Assembly: GCA_002869065.1 (NCBI GenBank)
Contig: PKTR01000001.1
Coordinates: 19,118 to 83,117 of the forward strand
Reading direction: 5' to 3'
DNA length: 64,000 nucleotides
Origin: Hyphomicrobiales bacterium
Lineage (GTDB): Bacteria > Pseudomonadota > Alphaproteobacteria > Rhizobiales > Rhodobiaceae
A program made the translations under genes and the position numbers. How positions within the stretch are numbered: position 1 is the stretch's first letter; each line of letters opens with the position of its first letter. Shown one piece after another: positions 15,728 through 25,090 of the stretch. The notes under the pieces were generated by a model, which did not search any database, was not told where the DNA came from, and saw only the letters and a program-made list of their open reading frames with translations.

Positions 15728-16762
15728 ATGAAAAGAAGGACCTTCATGCTGGGGTCGCTTATGGCGGCCACCCTCATGACCGTGACCCCGGCCGCGGCAC
15801 AGGAAGTCACCATGCGGCTGCATCAGCTGCTGCCGCCGCAGGCGTCGGTGCCGAAAATGGCCATCACGCCGTGGATCGAGACGATCGAGAAGGCCTCCAA
15901 CGGCCGCATCAAGATCGAGCACTATCCGGCCATGCAGCTCGGCGGCAAGCCGCCCTCGCTGTTCGACCAGGCCAAGGATGGTGTCGTCGACATCATCTGG
16001 ACCGTTCTCGGCTACACCCCGGGCCGTTTCCCGCGCACCGAGGCTTTCGAACTGCCGTTCATGGTCACCAACGCGACCGCGACCTCGCTGGCGTTCCAGG
16101 AATACGTCGAAAAGAACGCCATGGACGAGTTCAAGGACGTTCATCCGATCGTCTTCCACACTCATGGTCCGGGCCTCATCCATGCCAAGGGCAGCGGCGT
16201 CACCAAGCTTGAGGACATGCAGGGCCTGAAGCTGCGCGGTCCGACCCGCATCGTCACCAAGATGCTTGAGAAGCTCGGCGCCACCGCCGTCGGCATGCCG
16301 GTCCCGGCTGTGCCGGAATCGCTGTCGAAGGGCGTCATCGACGGCGCGGTCATTCCCTGGGAAGTCACCCCGGCGCTCAAGATCACCGAGCTGACCAACA
16401 CCCACACCGGCTTCAGCGGTGACCATGGCCTCTACACCGCGACCTTCGCGATGGTGATGAACAAGGACACCTACAACAATCTGCCGGACGATCTGAAGAA
16501 GATCATCGACGACAATTCCGGCATGGCTGCTGCCAAGCTGTTCGGTGGCGCCATGGACAAGGGTGACGTCATCGGCCTCGGCATCGCCGAGAAGTCCGGC
16601 AACACCATCCTGACCCTCGACGATGCCGAAACGGCGCGCTGGAAAGAAGTCGCCGCGTCGGTCGAAGCCGAGTGGATCGAGGAAATGAAGGGCAAGGGTA
16701 TCGACGCGGCCAGCCTCGTTGCTCAGGCCAAGGAACTGGTCGCGAAGTACACCGCCCAGTAA
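15728..16762 (+). CDS. TRAP transporter substrate-binding protein (DctP family)
   Basis: 344 residues. It has a Sec signal (MKRRTFMLG, hydrophobic core, PAAAQE cleavage at about residue 24). The mature protein has the DctP fold: FDQAKDGVVDIIWTVLGYTPGRFP, the LRGPTRIV segment with the substrate-contacting Arg, and GVIDGAVIPWEV. The latter matches the family region ALQTGVVDGAE. It binds a carboxylate-type solute in the periplasm and delivers it to the DctQ/DctM pair downstream. GGGAGGAG lies just before the ATG. The substrate is unknown; nearby hydroxypyruvate and keto-acid enzymes are a weak hint. Confidence 0.9.
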   Translation: MKRRTFMLGSLMAATLMTVTPAAAQEVTMRLHQLLPPQASVPKMAITPWIETIEKASNGRIKIEHYPAMQLGGKPPSLFDQAKDGVVDIIWTVLGYTPGRFPRTEAFELPFMVTNATATSLAFQEYVEKNAMDEFKDVHPIVFHTHGPGLIHAKGSGVTKLEDMQGLKLRGPTRIVTKMLEKLGATAVGMPVPAVPESLSKGVIDGAVIPWEVTPALKITELTNTHTGFSGDHGLYTATFAMVMNKDTYNNLPDDLKKIIDDNSGMAAAKLFGGAMDKGDVIGLGIAEKSGNTILTLDDAETARWKEVAASVEAEWIEEMKGKGIDAASLVAQAKELVAKYTAQ

Positions 16763-16770
16763 CGAACATG

Positions 16771-16834
16771 GAGCCGGCCGCCTCGTGGCCGGCTCCCTCT
16801 CACGCGGCCGGATACAGCGAAAGCCGTATCCGGC
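16771..16834 (+). other. two tandem RNA hairpins between dctP and dctQ
   Basis: The first stem is GAGCCGGCC (16771-16779) with GGCCGGCTC (16787-16795). The second is GCCGGATAC (16807-16815) with GTATCCGGC (16826-16834). Neither has a T-tract. Such intercistronic stems can protect the 3' end of the binding-protein mRNA and so raise its level over the membrane genes. Confidence 0.55.
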
Positions 16835-16903
16835 TCACTCTTGCGGCGCATATGCGCGGCCAGTCCAGATCATGAAGTCGAAATTTCTGGGGCGGAGTTT
16901 ACG

Positions 16904-17497
16904 GTGATCGAACGGATCGACAGGGCAGTCCACAAGATTGCTTACCTGACGGCATTGCTCGGCGGGCTGGTGCTCTCCGCGCTCATGCTGATGACGACAA
17001 TAAGCATCATTGGCCGCGAACTCGGCGCCATGGGGCATCGTCTCTTGCGGACGGAAAGCGGTTTCCTGCATTCCCTCGGCGAGGCGATCAATTCCGTGGG
17101 CTTCGCGCCGCTGCCCGGCGACTTCGAGCTTGTCAGCGTCGGAATGGCGTTCTGCATCTTCGCCTTTCTGCCCTGGTGCCAGATCCGGCGCGGCCATGTC
17201 ACTGTCGATATCTTTCTCTCCAAGGTCGGCACGCGCACCAACTATCTGATCGACGTTATCGCCAATGCGCTGATGACTGCCGCCATCGCCGTCGTGTCCT
17301 GGGGCATATACGCCGGCATGCTCGACAAGATGGCTTACAACGAGACGTCGTTCATTCTGCAGTTTCCGATCTGGTGGGCTTTCGCGGCTTGCCTGGTTGG
17401 TTCCATCATCTTCACTCTGATCTGCCTGTACACGGTCTGGCGGAGCCTGCGCGAGTATCGCTCCGGCCGTCATGTCGTGCTCTCCGGGGGGCGTTAA
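16904..17497 (+). CDS. TRAP transporter small permease (DctQ family)
   Basis: 197 residues, four hydrophobic segments. The segment FCIFAFLPWCQIRRGHVTVDIF carries the DctQ signature (l...w...l..g.Hi.vd), with the conserved R-G-H-V-T-V-D. I chose the GTG at 16904 because GGAG sits 7 nt upstream and the protein then begins directly with VIERIDRAV; the ATG-like start at 16841 lies in the hairpin region. A hydrophilic loop at about residues 40-70 is longer than usual. It couples the binding protein to DctM in the inner membrane. The next gene begins 2 nt after its stop. Confidence 0.85.
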   Translation: MIERIDRAVHKIAYLTALLGGLVLSALMLMTTISIIGRELGAMGHRLLRTESGFLHSLGEAINSVGFAPLPGDFELVSVGMAFCIFAFLPWCQIRRGHVTVDIFLSKVGTRTNYLIDVIANALMTAAIAVVSWGIYAGMLDKMAYNETSFILQFPIWWAFAACLVGSIIFTLICLYTVWRSLREYRSGRHVVLSGGR

Positions 17498-17499
17498 TC

Positions 17500-18822
17500 G
17501 TGACCAATCTCGAACTGGGCATCTGGTCGTTCCCCGTCCTGATGGCATTGATCTTTCTGCGCGTGCCGATCGGCCTCGCAATGCTTCTGGCCGGTTTCGT
17601 CGGCTCGGGCCTCGTGCTCGGCCGCTGGTCGCCGGTGCTGGCGCAGATGAAGGGCCTGACCTACGACACCTTCTCGAATTACTCGCTGTCGATCGTGCCG
17701 CTGTTCCTCTTGATGGGGCAGTTCGCGACGCTGGGCGGCATGTCGAAATCGCTGTTCAACGCGGCCGAAACCTGGCTCGGGCACCGCAAGGGCGGCGTCG
17801 CCATGGCAGCCGTCGGCGCCTGCGGCGGCTTTGGCGCGATCTGCGGCTCCTCGCTCGCGACCGCCGCCACCATGGGGCAGGTCGCGCTGCCGGAACTGCG
17901 CCGCTTCGGCTATTCCAATGCGCTTGCGACCGGATGTCTCGCCGCCGGCGGAACGCTCGGTATTCTGATCCCGCCCTCGGTGGTGCTGGTCATCTATGCC
18001 ATCCTGACCGAGCAGAACATCGCCAAGCTGTTCGTCGCCGCCTTCATTCCGGGCTTCCTGGCCGCGCTCGGCTACATCATCACCATCTCGATCTATGTCC
18101 GCCTCAATCCCGGCTCGGCCGGCATGCGCGAGCGCGCGCCCTATAGCGAGCGATTCAAGGCGCTGGCAGAGGTCTGGCCGGTTCTGGTGATCTTCCTCGT
18201 CGTCATTGGCGGCATCTATGGCGGCTTCTTCACGCCGACCGAGGCCGCCGCCGTCGGTGCGGCCGGTACCGGCCTCGTTGCGTTCGTCAATGGCGGTTTG
18301 TCCCGCAAGACCTTCATCGATGCGATCCTGTCGACCGCGGTCTCGACCGGCATGATCTTCCTGATCGTGCTTGGCGCCAGCTCCTACAACAGCTTCCTCG
18401 CCTTCTCGCGCCTGCCGCAGGAAGCCGCGCTCTTCGTCACCGAGCAGGGCTTCAACCCCTGGCTCGTGATGGCGATCATCCTGCTGTGCTACCTGGTCTT
18501 CGGCTGCATCATGGACTCGCTGTCGATGATCCTTTTGACGATCCCGATCTTCTTCCCGGTCGTCATGGCGCTCGATTACGGCCTGCAGCCGGAAGAACTT
18601 GCACTGTGGTTCGGTATCATCGTCCTGATCGTCGTGGAGGTGGGGCTGATAACGCCACCAGTGGGCATGAATCTGTTCGTCATCAACTCGATGTCGAATG
18701 GCGCGCCGATATCACAGACCTTCCGCGGTGCCATGCCGTTCGTCGCAAGCGATCTCGTCCGCGTTGTCATCCTGACCGCGTTCCCCGGCATCACGCTGCT
18801 CCTGGTCCGTCTGCTGTACTGA
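17500..18822 (+). CDS. TRAP transporter large permease (DctM family)
   Basis: 440 residues from the GTG at 17500, about 12 hydrophobic segments. Family motifs include VPLFLLMGQFA, GGFGAICGSSLATAATMGQVALPE, GTLGILIPPSV, GGFFTPTEAAAVGA and LITPPVGMNLFV. It carries out Na+-driven solute uptake. The frame is open upstream, but the GTG gives the normal family length and a 2-nt gap after dctQ. The operon ends at the strong terminator at 18867-18903. Confidence 0.92.
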   Translation: MTNLELGIWSFPVLMALIFLRVPIGLAMLLAGFVGSGLVLGRWSPVLAQMKGLTYDTFSNYSLSIVPLFLLMGQFATLGGMSKSLFNAAETWLGHRKGGVAMAAVGACGGFGAICGSSLATAATMGQVALPELRRFGYSNALATGCLAAGGTLGILIPPSVVLVIYAILTEQNIAKLFVAAFIPGFLAALGYIITISIYVRLNPGSAGMRERAPYSERFKALAEVWPVLVIFLVVIGGIYGGFFTPTEAAAVGAAGTGLVAFVNGGLSRKTFIDAILSTAVSTGMIFLIVLGASSYNSFLAFSRLPQEAALFVTEQGFNPWLVMAIILLCYLVFGCIMDSLSMILLTIPIFFPVVMALDYGLQPEELALWFGIIVLIVVEVGLITPPVGMNLFVINSMSNGAPISQTFRGAMPFVASDLVRVVILTAFPGITLLLVRLLY

Positions 18823-18866
18823 TTTGTACTGATCGGCTTGGCAGTCCACAGAGAGCCAAAAGAAAC

Positions 18867-18903
18867 GGGGCGTGGATCGTTGTGATCCACGCCCCGCTTT
18901 TTT
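18867..18903. terminator. terminator between dctM and the convergent mltB gene
   Basis: A 12-bp stem, GGGGCGTGGATC (18867-18878) with GATCCACGCCCC (18884-18895), has a 5-nt loop and a T-rich tract after it. A-rich sequence on the other side suggests it also serves the minus strand. Confidence 0.85.
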
Positions 18904-18927
18904 CGCAGGTTCCCGTCGACCGGCGGC

Positions 18928-20142
18928 TTACATCCGGCGCAGCCGGGCGAGGAAATCGCCGGTCGGGAAAGCGTCCTGCGGCAGCCCCATCTGCGCCTGT
19001 ACGGCCTTCACCGCCGCGCGGCTCTTTTCGCCGAGCGTTCCGTCGACGCCGCCGACGTCATAGCCCTTCTTGGTCAACAACCGCTGCATCTCCTTGATCT
19101 GGTTGAAAGAGAGCGCGTCGATCGACTTGACGCCATTGCGGTTGAGCGGCGGTGCGCCCGCCAGACGGGTTGCGAAATAGGCCGCCGTCAGCGAATAGGT
19201 CAGTGAGTTGTTCCAGTTGATGTAGGCGTTGCGGAAATTGTTGTAGGCGAGGAAGGCGGGTCCTTTGTGGCCCATCGGCAGCAGCAGCGACGCCGGAAGC
19301 TGGCTGTTCGACAGTGCCGACCCATCGGCCCGGCGCACGCCCCATTGCGCCCATTGTGCCTGCGGGTGGGTGATCGCGAGATCGGCTTCCTGCCAGGCGA
19401 GGTTATTGGGAACACGAACCTCGACGATCCAGGGTTCGCCGGCGCGCCAGCCATATTTCTGCAAAAGCCGGGCGCCCGAGGCGAGTGCATCGGGAACGCT
19501 TTTGACCAGATTGCGGTGCCCGTCGCCGTCGTAGTCGACCGCCGTCTCGAAATAGTCGGTCATCAGGAATTGCGTATGGCCGAGCTCACCGGCCCAGGCG
19601 CCGACCATCTCGGATGCCTTCAGGTCGCCATTGTCGATCAGCTTCAGGCCGGCGACGAGTTCTTCTGTGAACATCTCCGGGCGTCGACAGTCATAGGCAA
19701 GCGTCGCCAGCGAGCGCAGCGTCTGGAAATCGCCCATGAAGCCGCCGAAATCGGTCTCAAGGCCCCAGAAGGCGGCCAGCACCGGACCGGGTACGCCGTA
19801 ATCGCGCTCGATGCGGGCGAACAGCTTGGCGTGCTGTTTCAGCTTCTTGCGGCCGCCGTTGATGCGGCCCTTCGAAACCAGGCGATCGACGAATTCGACA
19901 TAGGTGAGCGAGAACAGGCTCTGCGCCCGGTCGCGTTTGATGACGCGCGGATCGAGCGTGATGCCACGCAATGCGCTGTCGACGGTGCGCTGCGATACCC
20001 CCTCGGCGACGGCGTGTTTCTTGAAGCCGGCCATCCAGGCGTCGAAGCTTCCCGTGTTCTTGCAAGCCGCGGCGGCAGGCCCGGCAAGGATGGCGGTGAC
20101 GGCGACCGCGCCGGCGATACGTACAATTTCCCTGCGCAACAT
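18928..20142 (-). CDS. lytic murein transglycosylase B-like (SLT_2 with peptidoglycan-binding domain)
   Basis: 404 residues. It has a signal peptide (MLRREIVRIAG, hydrophobic core, AAAACKN; the Cys could be lipidated but the box is weak). The catalytic SLT_2 domain covers about 30-320, with the catalytic Glu in AFWGLETDFGG near residue 130 and AGELGHTQFL. A PG_binding_1 domain covers about 340-404 (MQRLLTKKGYDVGGVDG). I chose the ATG at 20142, preceded by AGGGAGGA, over the longer frame from 20235. It cleaves peptidoglycan with formation of 1,6-anhydro-muramyl ends. Confidence 0.9.
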   Translation of the reverse strand: MLRREIVRIAGAVAVTAILAGPAAAACKNTGSFDAWMAGFKKHAVAEGVSQRTVDSALRGITLDPRVIKRDRAQSLFSLTYVEFVDRLVSKGRINGGRKKLKQHAKLFARIERDYGVPGPVLAAFWGLETDFGGFMGDFQTLRSLATLAYDCRRPEMFTEELVAGLKLIDNGDLKASEMVGAWAGELGHTQFLMTDYFETAVDYDGDGHRNLVKSVPDALASGARLLQKYGWRAGEPWIVEVRVPNNLAWQEADLAITHPQAQWAQWGVRRADGSALSNSQLPASLLLPMGHKGPAFLAYNNFRNAYINWNNSLTYSLTAAYFATRLAGAPPLNRNGVKSIDALSFNQIKEMQRLLTKKGYDVGGVDGTLGEKSRAAVKAVQAQMGLPQDAFPTGDFLARLRRM

Positions 20143-20241
20143 CGTGTGCGAATCCTCCCTTGTGCCCCGGCGCGATTTGAGCGGTTGCCGTTGGGTCGCG
20201 TCAAGCGCCGACTGTGGAGCGCGCGAATAGATCATGCGAAT

Positions 20242-20270
20242 TTGACAAGTGTGCGGTGGCGGGCTCTACC
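20242..20270 (+). promoter_or_regulatory. sigma70-type promoter for the ornithine cyclodeaminase-family gene
   Basis: Perfect TTGACA at 20242-20247 and TCTACC at 20265-20270 with a 17-nt spacer, about 60 nt before the ATG at 20335. The -10 is weak. Confidence 0.45.
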
Positions 20271-20334
20271 GGGAGGAGGCGGTTCGCTATGTGGCCGTCG
20301 CCGGACCGAAACACCCACGCAGAGGGAGCCGATC

Positions 20335-21285
20335 ATGCGAATGATGAGTGCCGAAGAAACCCGCGCCGCCCTTGCCTGGCGTCCGCTCGTCGAAGCACTG
20401 CGCGCGATGTTCGCGTCCGGCTGCGACATGCCGGTGCGCCATCACCATGATTTCACCGTGCCTGGCGAGCCGGATGGCACCCTGCTCTTGATGCCGGCCT
20501 GGCAGGTCGGCGAGCATCTCGGCGTCAAGATCGTCAATGTTGTGCCGGGCAACGCCGATCGCGGCATGGCGGCGATTTCCGCCGTCTATTTGCTGAGCGA
20601 CGCAAAGACCGGCGTCATGCAGGCGATGGTCGATGGCGGCGAACTGACGGCGCGGCGCACGGCGGCGGCCTCGGCGCTTGCCGCCGATTACCTCGCCCGC
20701 AAGGACGCCAAACGCCTGCTCGTGGTCGGCACCGGCCGCCTCTCGGTCAATCTGGTGGAGGCGCACGCCTCGGTGCGCGACATTGACGAGGTCGTCATCT
20801 GGGGCCGCAACGCCGACAAGGCCGCGGCGATAGCCGAGAGCGTCGCCAAGCTCGGCTTCCGGGCCGAAGCCGCAAGCGATCTCGCCGAGGCGGTGGCGGG
20901 CGCCGATATCGTCAGCGCGGCGACGCTGTCGACCGAGCCGCTGGTCATGGGCGAATGGCTGACGCCGGGCACACACGTCGATCTGGTCGGTGGTTTCAAG
21001 CCGACAATGCGCGAGGCCGATGACGAGGCGGTCCGCCGCGCCCGCGTGTTCGTCGACACCCGCGCCGGCGCCACCAAGGAGGCCGGCGATATCGTCGTGC
21101 CGCTTCAGACCGGCGCGCTCGCGATGGAGGACATCGCCGCCGACCTCTACGATTTGACGCGCGGGAAACATGCGGGCCGCGCGAGCGACGACGAGATCAC
21201 GCTCTTCAAGTCGGTCGGTGCCGCGCTGGAGGATCTCGCCGGCGCCGTGCTCGCCTACAGGACCGCAACGGGCGAAGCCGAATAG
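20335..21285 (+). CDS. ornithine cyclodeaminase / mu-crystallin family protein
   Basis: 316 residues. It has the substrate-domain pattern [16 protein letters not shown] with LLMPAWQ and [10 protein letters not shown], then [20 protein letters not shown] (conserved T-x-x-R-T-A-A). The Rossmann motif [15 protein letters not shown] is notable because the usual GxGxQA is GTGRLS. The frame is open upstream, but the ATG at 20335 has AGAGGGAG just before it. Members act as ornithine cyclodeaminase, Delta1-pyrroline-2-carboxylate reductase or ketimine reductase, and sequence alone does not decide. It is followed 11 nt later by a hydroxypyruvate-isomerase-like gene, with which it is probably co-transcribed. 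Confidence 0.85.
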   Translation: MRMMSAEETRAALAWRPLVEALRAMFASGCDMPVRHHHDFTVPGEPDGTLLLMPAWQVGEHLGVKIVNVVPGNADRGMAAISAVYLLSDAKTGVMQAMVDGGELTARRTAAASALAADYLARKDAKRLLVVGTGRLSVNLVEAHASVRDIDEVVIWGRNADKAAAIAESVAKLGFRAEAASDLAEAVAGADIVSAATLSTEPLVMGEWLTPGTHVDLVGGFKPTMREADDEAVRRARVFVDTRAGATKEAGDIVVPLQTGALAMEDIAADLYDLTRGKHAGRASDDEITLFKSVGAALEDLAGAVLAYRTATGEAE

Positions 21286-21296
21286 GGACAACGACC

Positions 21297-22067
21297 ATGC
21301 CGCGTTTTGCCGCCAATCTATCGATGATGTTTACCGAGCGCCCGTTCATGGAGCGCTTCGCCGCCGCAGCCGAGGCAGGCTTCGAGGCGGTCGAGTATCT
21401 CTTTCCCTACGAGCACGATGCCGCCGCGATCCGCGCCGAGCTGGACAGCAACGGGCTCACCCAGGCGCTGTTCAACCTGCCGCCGGGCAATTGGGATGAA
21501 GGTGAGCGGGGGCTCGCCGCACTGCCGGGTCGGGAAGGGCAGTTCGCAGCCTCGCTCGATACCGCGCTTGCCTATGCCGAGGTGATCGGCGTGCCGCGCC
21601 TGCACGCGATGGCGGGCATTGCCTCGGGCGAAGACGCCCGCGCGGCCTACATCGCCAATCTCAAACTCGCTGCCGAGAAAGCCGCCGAGCGCGGTCTGAC
21701 GCTGCTGATCGAGCCGATCAACACCCGTGACATGCCGGGCTATCATCTCTCGCGGACCGACGACGCACTTGCGGTCATCGACGCGGTCGGCGCGGCCAAT
21801 CTGCGGCTCCAGCTCGACCTCTATCACTGCCAGATCATGGAGGGCGACCTCGCCCGCCATATCGAGCGGCTGCTGCCCTTCGTCGATCATATCCAGATCG
21901 CCGGCGTGCCGGATCGCCATGAGCCGGATCTCGGCGAGGTGAACTATCCGTACCTTTTCGACCGGCTTGATGAGCTCGGCTATGACGGCTGGATCGGCTG
22001 CGAATATCGCCCGCGCGACCGCACGGAAAACGGCCTCGGCTGGTTCGGCTCCTATCGGGCGCGCTGA
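21297..22067 (+). CDS. hydroxypyruvate isomerase-like TIM-barrel (Hyi/OtnI)
   Basis: 256 residues, xylose-isomerase-like TIM-barrel. Features match the Hyi/OtnI family: ANLSMMFTE and [22 protein letters not shown] at the N-terminus, the metal and catalytic glutamates in LLIEPIN and GCEYRP, and [12 protein letters not shown]. It interconverts hydroxypyruvate and tartronate semialdehyde, or acts on 2-oxo-tetronates. It lies downstream of the cyclodeaminase-like gene and ends 3 nt from the convergent dehydrogenase gene. That enzyme could act on the same 2-keto/2-hydroxy acids. Confidence 0.85.
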   Translation: MPRFAANLSMMFTERPFMERFAAAAEAGFEAVEYLFPYEHDAAAIRAELDSNGLTQALFNLPPGNWDEGERGLAALPGREGQFAASLDTALAYAEVIGVPRLHAMAGIASGEDARAAYIANLKLAAEKAAERGLTLLIEPINTRDMPGYHLSRTDDALAVIDAVGAANLRLQLDLYHCQIMEGDLARHIERLLPFVDHIQIAGVPDRHEPDLGEVNYPYLFDRLDELGYDGWIGCEYRPRDRTENGLGWFGSYRAR

Positions 22068-22070
22068 CCC

Positions 22071-23009
22071 TTAGACCAGCGGTGTCGGCAGGTCCTTGCC
22101 GGCGAAATGAGCGACGAGATTCTCGACCACCAGTTCGGCCATCGCCTGGCGGGTCTTTTCCGTCGCGCTGCCCTGATGCGGCGACAGCACCACATTGTCC
22201 ATCGCGAACAGGGCCTCCGGCACGTTCGGCTCATCGGCAAAGACGTCGAGCGCTGCGCCACCGAGGCGGCCCTCTTTCAGCGCGGCGACGAGGGCGTCTT
22301 CATCGACCAGCGTGCCGCGCGCCACATTGACCAGCATGCCCTCAGGCCCGAGCGCGTCGATCACCTCGGCCGAGATCAGCTTTGCTGTCGACGCAGTGCC
22401 CGGCGCGATCACCACCAGCCAGTCGACGTCGCGCGCCATCTCGACGAGATCGCCATAGTAGCGGTAAGGCTGGTCCGGCTGTTCGCTACGGCCGTGATAG
22501 GCGATCTCCATCTTCAACGCAGCGCAGCGCGTGGCGATCTCCTTGCCGATCCGCCCGAGCCCGACAATGCCGGCCCTGGCGCCGGCGATCTGGCCGGTGA
22601 GGGGATAGCCGCCGTTGAGCCAGCCACCAGCCCGCACGAACTGGTCGGCCCGCACCACGTCGCGCGCCAACGCCATCATCAGTGCGATGGCCAGCTCCGC
22701 CGTCGCGTCGTTGAGCACATCCGGCGTCGTCGTCACGCGCAGCCCGCGTTTCCTCGCTTCCTCGACATCGATGCTGTCGTAGCCGACGCCGCAACTGCCG
22801 ACGATCTCGAGATTGGGCAGGCGGTCCATCAGCGCGGCCGAGCAGCCGTGCAGGGCATCGGTGCCGATCGCCCGGATCGCCGCGCCATGCTCGGCAAAGA
22901 AGGCGTCCTTGTCGGCAATGTCCTCATAGCGGTGCACGGTGAAATTCTCCCGCAGATTATCCATCACCCGCAGCAGCATTTTGCCCATGACGAGAATGTC
23001 GGCGCTCAT
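22071..23009 (-). CDS. D-isomer-specific 2-hydroxyacid dehydrogenase (GhrB/GyaR-like)
   Basis: 312 residues, NAD(P)-dependent. The nucleotide-binding motif is GIVGLGRIGKEIA. Catalytic residues are visible: Arg in VNVARGTLVDE, Glu in DVFADEPNVPE and His in LSPHQGSAT. Family members reduce glyoxylate or hydroxypyruvate to glycolate or D-glycerate. The substrate-cap sequence SCGVGYDSIDVE is typical of the hydroxypyruvate/glyoxylate group. It converges on the isomerase gene and is probably transcribed with the GFA gene upstream (gap 39 nt). Confidence 0.88.
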   Translation of the reverse strand: MSADILVMGKMLLRVMDNLRENFTVHRYEDIADKDAFFAEHGAAIRAIGTDALHGCSAALMDRLPNLEIVGSCGVGYDSIDVEEARKRGLRVTTTPDVLNDATAELAIALMMALARDVVRADQFVRAGGWLNGGYPLTGQIAGARAGIVGLGRIGKEIATRCAALKMEIAYHGRSEQPDQPYRYYGDLVEMARDVDWLVVIAPGTASTAKLISAEVIDALGPEGMLVNVARGTLVDEDALVAALKEGRLGGAALDVFADEPNVPEALFAMDNVVLSPHQGSATEKTRQAMAELVVENLVAHFAGKDLPTPLV

Positions 23010-23048
23010 GGCGTCTCCCTGACTTGAAAGTGTTCTGATTTCTGGCCG

Positions 23049-23492
23049 CTATTCGCCCTGCGGGGTGATGCCGAACTTGGCCAGCACCTCGGCTTCGGTC
23101 AGCCGCGGTGCGTCGTCAGCAAAGGCGTAACGCGACGGCTGCTGATCGACATAGATGTGCTGCTTCAGTTCGAGGTCGTCCTTGTCGTCAAAGGCTTCCG
23201 CCGAGACAGCCAGCATCCCTTCCGGCGAATTGGACAGACGGTAGAACAGGCTCGTGCCGCAGCGGCTGCAAAAACCGCGCTCCGCCCAGGCCGAGCTCTC
23301 ATACCAGCCGACCGGCTCGGGATCGGCGAACTCGAGGTCCGTCTTGCAGTGCACGGCCATGAACGGCCCGGCGCTCCAGCGCCGGCACATGCTGCAATGA
23401 CAGATCGAGAATTTCGCCCGCGGCACACTGACCGAAAACGAAACGGCGCCACACAGGCACCGTCCCGAACGGCGGGTTGCGGAATCGCTCAT
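23049..23492 (-). CDS. GFA-family (glutathione-dependent formaldehyde-activating type) zinc protein
   Basis: 147 residues. Zinc-binding cysteines appear as GRCLCGAVSFSV, ICHCSMCRRWSAGPF and GFCSRCGTSLF, the CENP-V/GFA pattern. The first pair (CxC) and CxxC sites are intact, so the zinc sites should form. Most members with this label have no proven formaldehyde role, so I give the family and not an activity. It is short, monodomain and cytoplasmic. Confidence 0.85.
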   Translation of the reverse strand: MSDSATRRSGRCLCGAVSFSVSVPRAKFSICHCSMCRRWSAGPFMAVHCKTDLEFADPEPVGWYESSAWAERGFCSRCGTSLFYRLSNSPEGMLAVSAEAFDDKDDLELKQHIYVDQQPSRYAFADDAPRLTEAEVLAKFGITPQGE

Positions 23493-23581
23493 GGAGTTAC
23501 CTCTCGCCGAATGCGTTTCGGCGAGTGTGCGTCGAATGAGCCGGTTGGTGCAAGGCTGTCGAGATTGACCGCCGCGCCCCG

Positions 23582-24841
23582 TCAGAGCGACGCGGCGACG
23601 TTACGGTGAAGCTTGATCGGCGCCGGCCGGGTCGGCTGCGGTTGCGAGCTCTTGCCCGAAGCCGCATGAGGCCGGTCGTCGAGCGCATCCATGCCGGCGC
23701 TCTGCGCAAAGCGGGTCAGCCTGTGTCCCGCATCCATCAGCTTGGGAGAGTCCTTGATGCGCTTTTTCGCCCGTACCTTGGCCGTCTCCACGGATGCCGC
23801 CAACCAGCCGCGCCCGGTCATCGCCTTGGCGCTATAGGTCAACTCCGTCTTGCGGTCGCAGATTTCGAGCTTGTAGCCCTCATCGCCGAGCGAGAAGTCG
23901 AACACCTTGAGCCCCAGGCCGATCGCCTCAGCCATCATCCGGTGGACGAGGATGCGGCCGGGCGAGTAGCGGGAATATTCGTTGTTGGCATAGGCGGTCT
24001 GGTAGACGGTGAAGGCGTCGTTATCGACGAGCACGATACCGCCGGCGAGCAGCTCGCAATCCAGTTCGAGCGCATAGATGCGCAGAAGTTCCGGCGCTTC
24101 GCTCAGCAGACGTCCGAAGAACGGTTCGAGCGGCGCGCCGCGGAATGGATTGAACCGGCCCCGCGCCCGCACTTGGTCGATCTTCCATGCGACGAGCTTG
24201 TCGATCGCCGCACAGGCCTGGTCGAAATCTTCCAGCTGACGGAAGACGAGATCGCCGCACTGGCCGAGCTTGCGCTCCTTCTCGTTCATGCGCCGCCGTG
24301 TCTTGGAGCTGCGCAACTGGCCGTAGAAGGTTTCCCAGTCGTCGCCGAGACCGAGCGCATAGGCGTGCGTCGCCGCTTCCTCGCTTTCGAAGGTCGCGAA
24401 CGGGTTTTCGCGCTCGCCGAGCGTCTCGGGCTGCTTTTCAAAATGCACATAGTCGACGGAGCCAACCGCTTCGGCCGCCGCGCCACGAATGCGGGCAATG
24501 TCGCCCGGTTCCAGCTTTGCATAGAGTTCGGGTGCGATCAGCGGGCCGCCATAATCCGACCAGTCGATGCCGAGCCAGGAGAGGGTGGAGGCGCCGAGCG
24601 TACGGCTCAAGGCGAGCGGCAACAGGACCTGCGGTTTGCCGCCGACCGTGCCAACGACGATGCGCGGTTCGACCGAAGCCGGATCTTCCAGCATCTCGTA
24701 TTCGGCCTTCAGCCACTCGTAGCGCTGGAAAACCGTTCTGACGGCTGTGCTCTGGAAGTCGCGCCAAAGGTCGGCGCAGCTTTCCAGGTCGTCATGGACG
24801 GTCCAGACGAGATCGAGAGTGTTGCGGCTCTCAGTGCGCAT
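23582..24841 (-). CDS. CelD/BcsL-FemAB-like GNAT acyltransferase
   Basis: 419 residues, Acetyltransf_6 type. The double-GNAT fold is suggested by VFQRYEWLKAEYEML near the N-terminus, LGIDWSDYGGPLI, the conserved SSKTRRRMNEKERKL segment (about 175-195), LDCELLAGGIVLVDND and YSRYSPGRILVHRMM. Such proteins act in cell-envelope or exopolysaccharide acylation and sometimes aminoacyl transfer; the acceptor is unknown. The C-terminal 60 or so residues are basic, Pro-rich and probably disordered. No polysaccharide genes are adjacent, so the role is open. Confidence 0.82.
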   Translation of the reverse strand: MRTESRNTLDLVWTVHDDLESCADLWRDFQSTAVRTVFQRYEWLKAEYEMLEDPASVEPRIVVGTVGGKPQVLLPLALSRTLGASTLSWLGIDWSDYGGPLIAPELYAKLEPGDIARIRGAAAEAVGSVDYVHFEKQPETLGERENPFATFESEEAATHAYALGLGDDWETFYGQLRSSKTRRRMNEKERKLGQCGDLVFRQLEDFDQACAAIDKLVAWKIDQVRARGRFNPFRGAPLEPFFGRLLSEAPELLRIYALELDCELLAGGIVLVDNDAFTVYQTAYANNEYSRYSPGRILVHRMMAEAIGLGLKVFDFSLGDEGYKLEICDRKTELTYSAKAMTGRGWLAASVETAKVRAKKRIKDSPKLMDAGHRLTRFAQSAGMDALDDRPHAASGKSSQPQPTRPAPIKLHRNVAASL

Positions 24842-25090
24842 CGTTTATCCGCTCCGGCATGGCAGAAAAGGTGGCCGGATCGCTCCGGCAATTCGACCCC
24901 CAGTAAAGCAGAGCGGCGTTACGGTGGCCTTTATGCTCACGCTTTTCGGGGCTTAGCTCGATTTATCGTAAAGTTTTCGTTGAATGGCCGGGCCCGATAG
25001 CGGGTGCTTTCGAACGAAAACCATTTGCCGGATCGGTCCAACAGCGACTAGCTTTACGCGCTGGTCATGTAAAGGCAGAGGAATTCGCAA

